NCBI GenBank assembly: GCA_014860585.1
Contig: JACZJL010000109.1
Location: 1 to 50,578 of the forward strand
Direction of reading: 5' to 3'
Length of the DNA: 50,578 bases
DNA from: Bacteroidales bacterium
GTDB lineage: Bacteria > Bacteroidota > Bacteroidia > Bacteroidales > 4484-276
Shown: piece by piece, positions 46,141 to 50,578 of the stretch
How positions within the stretch are numbered: position 1 is the first letter of the stretch
Layout: each line of letters begins with the position of its first letter
Position numbers and translations under genes: made by a program
Notes under the pieces: model-generated
Told to the model about the DNA's origin: nothing
Database searches by the model: none
The model's input: the letters and a program-made list of their open reading frames with translations, nothing else

Positions 46141-46224
46141 AGGTCTGGGTTAACTTTCATTAGCTAACAAATTCGAGTGTTTATTGTTTGTCAGGCTGCA
46201 TGCTGTTGTACCCGAAAACTCTTG

Positions 46225-47640
46225 TTAAAACTGAAAATATATGAATTGCTCTTCACTACCCTGTGCAATGGTCAGCAGGATGAAAAGGCAAGCCCAAATG
46301 ATACCAAGAATCCAGGGAGACATATTGTGAGCTACCAACTTAAGGCTTCTGTTTCGCATGAGCCAATGAACAAGAAACAAAATGCCCACCAAAACAAAGA
46401 CTTTGATCAGGTCAAAATATTCAAGTACTTTTTCCCCATCAACGTTAAGGAAAAGCATTGATTCGATCATCCCTGCTGCAGTCTGAAATTCTCTTGCCCT
46501 GAAAAACACCCAGGTGAAATTGACCAGAGTAAAAGTGGCAAAAGCCAGTAAAATTCCATTCCAAACTGTTACTTTGACAGGGATGTATTGTTTTAGAACC
46601 CTTTCTATCACAAGATAAACACCATGCAGCATTCCCCAAACAACGAAAGTCCAGGCAGCGCCATGCCAAAGTCCGCCCAAAAGCATGGTTAACATTAGAG
46701 CAACGTACATCCTGGTGAGGCCAAAGCGGTTGCCACCAAGAGGGATGTACAAATAATCGCGCAGCCAACTGGAAAGAGAGATGTGCCAACGCTTCCAGAA
46801 ATCGGAAAAACCTATGGCGCCATAAGGATAAAGGAAGTTATCGGGAAGGATGAATCCCAGCATAAGCGCAATTCCGATGGCAGCAGTGGAATATCCTGCA
46901 AAATCGAAGAAAATTTGCCCGGAAAAGGCAAGTGTGCCTGCCCATGAATCCCAGAAATTCAACACTTTACCGGCATTGAATACGCTATCGGAAACTCCGG
47001 AAAGCAACGTATCAGCCAAAACAACTTTTTGAAATAAACCCAAGGTCAGCAGAAATAACCCCCAGACAAACTGGTTGATGGTGGCTTTGCGGGGCTCATA
47101 AAACTGGGTGATCAGGTCTTTTGCCCTTACAATCGGACCTGCAACCAGTTGAGGGAAAAAGGTAACATAGAGGGCAAAATCGAGAAAAGTCCTCGCCGGC
47201 TGGATTTTTCTATAGTACATGTCAATGGTGTAGGACATGGTCTGGAATGTATAAAACGAAATTCCCATCGGAAGGATAATATCGAGCGGCCTGGCCTGGA
47301 AAGTAATACCGACAGCATCGGCAAGGAAGATAAAATTCTCAAGCAGGAAGTTGTTGTATTTGAAAAATGCCAGAAAACCAAGATTAACGAACATACTTAA
47401 CAGCAACCATAGTTTTCTTGCTTTTGGTCGTTCCTCTTTAAAGAGCTTATTTCCAGCCACCCAGTCAACCATTGTCGAAATCCAAAGCAACAAAATCAAT
47501 GGAGGATTCCATAATCCGTAAAACAGGTAACTGGCCAACAGCAACATTCTTTTTTTGAAATTCCAGCTAAAAATTGGAGTGTAGTAAAGCGCTAACACTG
47601 CAATGAAAAAGAAGATAAAACCTATTGAATTGAAAAGCAT
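46225..47640 (-). CDS. MBOAT O-acyltransferase (AlgI-like)
   Basis: The 471-residue membrane-bound O-acyltransferase has about ten hydrophobic helices. The start MLFNSIGFIFFFIAVLALYY, LPMGISFYTFQTMSYTIDMY, FFPQLVAGPIVRA and SDFWKRWHISLSSWLRDYLY are standard for the AlgI/DltB group, and the catalytic His 326 sits in GGLWHGAAWTF. It moves an acetyl group across the inner membrane onto an extracytoplasmic sugar polymer. The gene for a single-helix SGNH-like partner lies two bases upstream, as in other acetylation pairs. The acceptor polymer is unknown: exopolysaccharide, cell wall or lipopolysaccharide are all possible. Confidence 0.93.
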   Translation of the reverse strand: MLFNSIGFIFFFIAVLALYYTPIFSWNFKKRMLLLASYLFYGLWNPPLILLLWISTMVDWVAGNKLFKEERPKARKLWLLLSMFVNLGFLAFFKYNNFLLENFIFLADAVGITFQARPLDIILPMGISFYTFQTMSYTIDMYYRKIQPARTFLDFALYVTFFPQLVAGPIVRAKDLITQFYEPRKATINQFVWGLFLLTLGLFQKVVLADTLLSGVSDSVFNAGKVLNFWDSWAGTLAFSGQIFFDFAGYSTAAIGIALMLGFILPDNFLYPYGAIGFSDFWKRWHISLSSWLRDYLYIPLGGNRFGLTRMYVALMLTMLLGGLWHGAAWTFVVWGMLHGVYLVIERVLKQYIPVKVTVWNGILLAFATFTLVNFTWVFFRAREFQTAAGMIESMLFLNVDGEKVLEYFDLIKVFVLVGILFLVHWLMRNRSLKLVAHNMSPWILGIIWACLFILLTIAQGSEEQFIYFQF

Positions 47641-47642
47641 GG

Positions 47643-48683
47643 TTAGTTGTTTTTGTGTTTTGTAATGGCTCCATCGGAAACCAAAATTCTGGATAGTTCC
47701 TGTGTGAAGATTTCCGCATCAGGCGCCGATAAATGTGACCATTCCGGACATTCAAACCGGTTGAGCTGGTCATAATCTTCAAAGTGATAACCTTTGGCTT
47801 TTGATTGAAAAACAAGTTCATCCCAAAATTCATTTCTGGGGAAATACATATTTTCGGCAGCCCGCAATCCCCCACTCGAAGGACATTTTACCAGGATCAG
47901 GTTTCCCCCGCGTGCCTGGAATTTTGCTGCATCCTCCAGAAAGAAGGCCATGGTAGATTTCTTATCGGGTGGAGGCGCATTTTCACCAAAAAATTTCCAC
48001 ACCCGGATTATACTGTTGGCAAAGGCGGTATCGGTTGCAGTTTTTTCAGACATTCTGACATTTCTGTCGACCGCCACGTGCGAAAAGTTACGGAACGGTG
48101 GTTTTGGATAGGCGCCAGTTCTGTTCCCAATGCGGATGCGTCGGAGCAACGACCTGAGATCAATATCGTCGTACCATTGTTCTTCACTGATCGAAACAAA
48201 AGCAAAGTTCTTTTCCAGCGGCAGACCCGACCAATGGTTGAGTCGTTGTGCGAAGGTTCTGCTGTGATAGTGGTCAACCTTTGATTGCGCCCGTTTCCAG
48301 GGTGGCGCCTGAGGAAAGGTTGTGGAAAAGAACAGTCCCTCTGTTACGCCAACAATCACAGTGCCGGAGAAGTCAGTATTTTCGACAATATCTCTGAATA
48401 CCGGCAACGGGCTTGAACCGGGGCTGGCAAGCATAAGCGGCCTTCTCCCGACCTCGTTTTCCCAAACATCCAGTTGAATGCCAAATAGTACACGGGATGA
48501 CCCGACTATTACAAAGTCAGATTGATCCATGGTTTTCAGTTTAGCTCTCTGGACAGCCCAAAGTTCTTTGTCGTCGTTAATATCAGGATATTTCCCCTTT
48601 GAGCGCCAGTAAATTTCCCACAAGGTTAGGCTCACGATACTCAAAACAAGGGCTATGATTAGTGATTTTTTGAGATTCATCAT
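47643..48683 (-). CDS. SGNH-like membrane-anchored partner of the MBOAT acyltransferase
   Basis: The 346-residue protein has an N-terminal membrane anchor (KKSLIIALVLSIVSLTLWEI) and then an extracytoplasmic domain. FVIVGSSRVLFGIQLD looks like block I of an SGNH/GDSL hydrolase (nucleophile Ser in GSS). Near the C-terminus ECPEWSHLSAPDAE has the expected His of the dyad, but the usual DxxH Asp is not in its normal place (Glu or Trp there), so the dyad may be altered. Such proteins take the acetyl group from the MBOAT channel and put it on the polymer. It starts 42 bases after the 145-residue gene and is followed two bases later by the MBOAT gene. The assignment to the acetylation pair rests mainly on this adjacency. 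Confidence 0.72.
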   Translation of the reverse strand: MMNLKKSLIIALVLSIVSLTLWEIYWRSKGKYPDINDDKELWAVQRAKLKTMDQSDFVIVGSSRVLFGIQLDVWENEVGRRPLMLASPGSSPLPVFRDIVENTDFSGTVIVGVTEGLFFSTTFPQAPPWKRAQSKVDHYHSRTFAQRLNHWSGLPLEKNFAFVSISEEQWYDDIDLRSLLRRIRIGNRTGAYPKPPFRNFSHVAVDRNVRMSEKTATDTAFANSIIRVWKFFGENAPPPDKKSTMAFFLEDAAKFQARGGNLILVKCPSSGGLRAAENMYFPRNEFWDELVFQSKAKGYHFEDYDQLNRFECPEWSHLSAPDAEIFTQELSRILVSDGAITKHKNN

Positions 48684-48725
48684 CAGTGATAAAATTGGTT
48701 ATTCATAATTTGTTAAATGGCCATT

Positions 48726-49163
48726 TCAGGCTCCTACCCATTTTTCAAAACTTGCATTGACCTCACCTTCCGGGTATGTCCAGTCAGGTTCTAAGCGCAA
48801 CCCACCTTCCTTTCGCCAAATAAAATCCATTGCTTCAGCAATATCGTTGAGATGATGAATTTTGACCAGCAAAAGAACCTGGTCTTCCAATTCCACTTTT
48901 CCGATGTCAGATGAAATGTTTTGGGCAAGGAGTGCATTGAAGATAACTTCAGCCTGGCGCTCATCGTAAGTGGCCCAAACTATTCCATGGTTACCGGAAA
49001 GAAGGGCTTTTTCATCCAGCGTGACATCAATACCAAGGGGAGTTCCCGGGGGTAGTTCAGGGATGTTTTTGTTGCTCAGCGACTTCCAGGAAACAGAGAT
49101 ACCCGGACGGAGTATGATTTCTCCATCCAGGCTGAATATCCCTATTTTTTTAATAAGCTTCAA
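48726..49163 (-). CDS. Small protein of unknown function
   Basis: The 145-residue protein starts MKLIKKIGIFSLDGEIILRP and has no signal peptide or membrane segment. It alternates short strands and helices (LPPGTPLGIDVTLDEKALL, NHGIVWATYDERQAEVIFNA) and has a charged, aromatic C-terminus ending FEKWVGA. It looks like a soluble alpha/beta domain, but I do not recognise the family. Its start overlaps the end of the NTF2-like lipoprotein gene by 4 bases, so the two are translated together. The MBOAT pair is downstream, but a shared role is not shown. Confidence 0.65.
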   Translation of the reverse strand: MKLIKKIGIFSLDGEIILRPGISVSWKSLSNKNIPELPPGTPLGIDVTLDEKALLSGNHGIVWATYDERQAEVIFNALLAQNISSDIGKVELEDQVLLLVKIHHLNDIAEAMDFIWRKEGGLRLEPDWTYPEGEVNASFEKWVGA

Positions 49164-49666
49164 GGTGTTTGAGATTGGGCTTCCAGTTTGTAAAGTGCAA
49201 GGGCAATTTCGGCGTTGTTCCAGTAGCCGTGCTCACGCACAACCTTTTGATTGATGAACCTCAGGGTGATGTGCAGTGGTATTTTGAATTCTTCACCGGT
49301 TGCTTTCAAAGTTCCCTTCCATAATCCCCAGTAGTTAACCCAGGTTTCGCCTTCATCGGTGATCACCATTTCGTAAAAACTTTCTTTATCTATTAAACGA
49401 ATGGACGAGAAGAGTTCATGGTCTTGCTTATGTTCTTCAATTGCAGCATCAATCGAGATTCCTTTTTTCTCAGGTACATTGTTCTGGATTTTTGCTGTGT
49501 CGGCATAATGCGACTTCATTGCATCCCAATCCGCATCAACGTAAGCTTTAAGGATTGACTTGGTGACTTCGATTTCAGGGGAAGCTGAGAAATAGCGCAC
49601 CGGTTGATTTGTATTGCATGCCGTAAAAAGTACAACTGCAAAAAGTAAATAGATGACTTTTTTCAT
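49160..49666 (-). CDS. SnoaL/NTF2-like lipoprotein
   Basis: The 168-residue protein has a lipoprotein signal (MKKVIYLLFAVVLFTACNTN, Cys at 17). The body resembles the SnoaL-like cone of the NTF2 superfamily: ILKAYVDADWDAMKSHYADT at the start, then ETWVNYWGLWKGTLKATGEE and HITLRFINQKVVREHGYW. NTF2-like proteins bind small molecules, and some are isomerases or hydrolases; there is no motif here that points to a reaction. It is predicted to be lipid-anchored in the periplasm or outer membrane. It leads a two-gene unit with the 145-residue gene through a 4-base overlap. Confidence 0.72.
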   Translation of the reverse strand: MKKVIYLLFAVVLFTACNTNQPVRYFSASPEIEVTKSILKAYVDADWDAMKSHYADTAKIQNNVPEKKGISIDAAIEEHKQDHELFSSIRLIDKESFYEMVITDEGETWVNYWGLWKGTLKATGEEFKIPLHITLRFINQKVVREHGYWNNAEIALALYKLEAQSQTP

Positions 49667-49713
49667 AAGAATCTATGTTATTTGTTTGTAAACGAATTGA
49701 TAAAAAAAAGTAC

Positions 49714-50490
49714 TTATTTCGTTGGTGGATTATGACTCAGGTCTGTATCAAGTTTTAACAGATATGACCATGATTCTTTAATTGACTCGCGGAATTCGGA
49801 CTGGAGCTGATCTCTTTTTTCTTTTCCGTTAGCTTTTTCATAGATGTCCCACACATTGTCCCTGTCCACATCCAATGCGGCAAAGTTGGCGAAAGGAGTG
49901 GCTACAAAGAAATCAGCAGCATCTTTACTGCCACCCATAAGGCTGTACCAGTATCCGCGTGATGATCCTTCGGCCTGTTTTGTAGCATCCGACACCTGTT
50001 TAACGATTTCTCTGAATTTCGTTCCATTGTTTACCTGCCATGAGGTTACCCACAACACCTGGTCGGGATTGGGATACGCTTTACTGAATTCCGGCATGAA
50101 CCTGGCAAAATTGCTTTCGGAGGTTTCGATGTGCGGATAGATCAATTCACGGCTTAAATCACGACAGTTTTTCCCGTCATCATCGGTTTCATCCATTTCG
50201 GCCCAGTTGGCCATTCTCGAAGTTAAAATGTACACATTCCCTTCGCCATTTATTCTTTGCCACATATTCCAGGTCCATTCGCCCTTGTTCTCAATGTAGC
50301 AAGCTTTCCATGCTTTTACGCCTTCGCGGAACTGGAGGTCATGGCCACGTTTTACTGTGAATTCGGTCATCGAAAGGATGAACCCTTTTTCGGCTTCCTG
50401 CGCCTTAACTCCATTGCTGAATAGCGTTGATGTAGCAATAAACACCATTGCAAATAATAAATTTGCCATTTGTACTCTGATCGTTTTCAT
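49714..50490 (-). CDS. Secreted protein of unknown function
   Basis: The 258-residue protein has a signal peptide (MANLLFAMVFIATSTLFSNG within the first 30 residues). The mature part has two similar stretches: FTVKRGHDLQFREGVKAWKA and VNNGTKFREIVKQVSDATKQ. Each is followed by a Trp/Tyr-rich strand (WTWNMWQRI, RGYWYSLMGG), so a two-repeat ferredoxin-like (dimeric alpha-beta barrel) fold is plausible. No catalytic motif is visible, and I do not recognise the family. It is monocistronic with a TACTTTTG box about 76 bases upstream, and it lies 47 bases from the NTF2-like gene. Confidence 0.65.
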   Translation of the reverse strand: MKTIRVQMANLLFAMVFIATSTLFSNGVKAQEAEKGFILSMTEFTVKRGHDLQFREGVKAWKACYIENKGEWTWNMWQRINGEGNVYILTSRMANWAEMDETDDDGKNCRDLSRELIYPHIETSESNFARFMPEFSKAYPNPDQVLWVTSWQVNNGTKFREIVKQVSDATKQAEGSSRGYWYSLMGGSKDAADFFVATPFANFAALDVDRDNVWDIYEKANGKEKRDQLQSEFRESIKESWSYLLKLDTDLSHNPPTK

Positions 50491-50565
50491 AATTGATATA
50501 ATTTAAAAATGCCTACTCTTTGATAAAGGATTTTCGGCTTGCTCCTTTGTTCAAATGAACTGCGG

Positions 50566-50573
50566 CAAAAGTA
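50566..50573 (-). promoter_or_regulatory. Putative -7 box of the secreted-protein gene
   Basis: The minus strand reads TACTTTTG, a perfect TAnnTTTG match, about 76 bases before the ATG at 50490. Confidence 0.45.
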
Positions 50574-50578
50574 CTTCG

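Overview
The window comes from a Bacteroidota chromosome, most likely a Bacteroidales-type anaerobe or marine relative. Several signs agree: type IX secretion (T9SS) sorting-domain ends, FISUMP and GLUG-type surface proteins, Bacteroidota lipoproteins, a recurring TAnnTTTG promoter box upstream of many genes with no obvious Shine-Dalgarno sequences, a eukaryote-type proline-pathway dehydrogenase, an extended GAPDH, and an ftsK-lolA pair. I saw no rRNA, tRNA, CRISPR array, intact transposase or prophage.

Layout. 1-1385 holds surface-protein genes and debris: a GLUG-type protein cut by the window edge, fused in frame to the start of a FISUMP-like gene, and a 50-codon remnant of a T9SS type B C-terminus. 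1386-5704 (-) is a tight operon nadC-yihY-flippase-gpsA. 5793-13295 holds GH31 and GH13 glycosidases, pruA, and a starch-binding esterase with a T9SS tail. 13768-17049 (+) is an exported WD40-caspase protein. 17157-19560 (+) has an M24 aminopeptidase followed by an AT-rich HARE-HTH/endonuclease-like gene that looks acquired. 19749-22754 (-) has two lipoproteins and a DUF2784 protein. 22821-29380 (+) carries ftsK, lolA, an ABC exporter pair and a long GAPDH gene. 29681-31330 is pyrG. 31325-36679 (-) is an operon of a patatin-barrel protein, an M14 carboxypeptidase and a small membrane protein. 36743-36924 is a nested-palindrome MITE-like element. 36974-42180 has a Cys/Met lyase, purB, pfkA and a serine dehydratase. 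42455-45187 encodes a 14-heme cytochrome built from an exact 359-codon tandem duplication. 45389-46140 (-) is a decayed FIST-cyclase gene. 46225-50490 (-) has an MBOAT/SGNH acyl-transfer pair, an NTF2-like lipoprotein and two unrecognised proteins.

How it fits together. Central metabolism (GAPDH, PFK, serine dehydratase, purB, pyrG, nadC, gpsA) is interleaved with exported proteins: glycosidases, peptidases, a phospholipase, a caspase and a multiheme cytochrome. The M14 peptidase and the cytochrome end in the same two-repeat C-terminal module, which suggests a shared surface-targeting or assembly route. The most unusual items are the duplicated cytochrome, this shared module, the exported WD40-caspase, the FIST-cyclase pseudogene and the nested-palindrome element.
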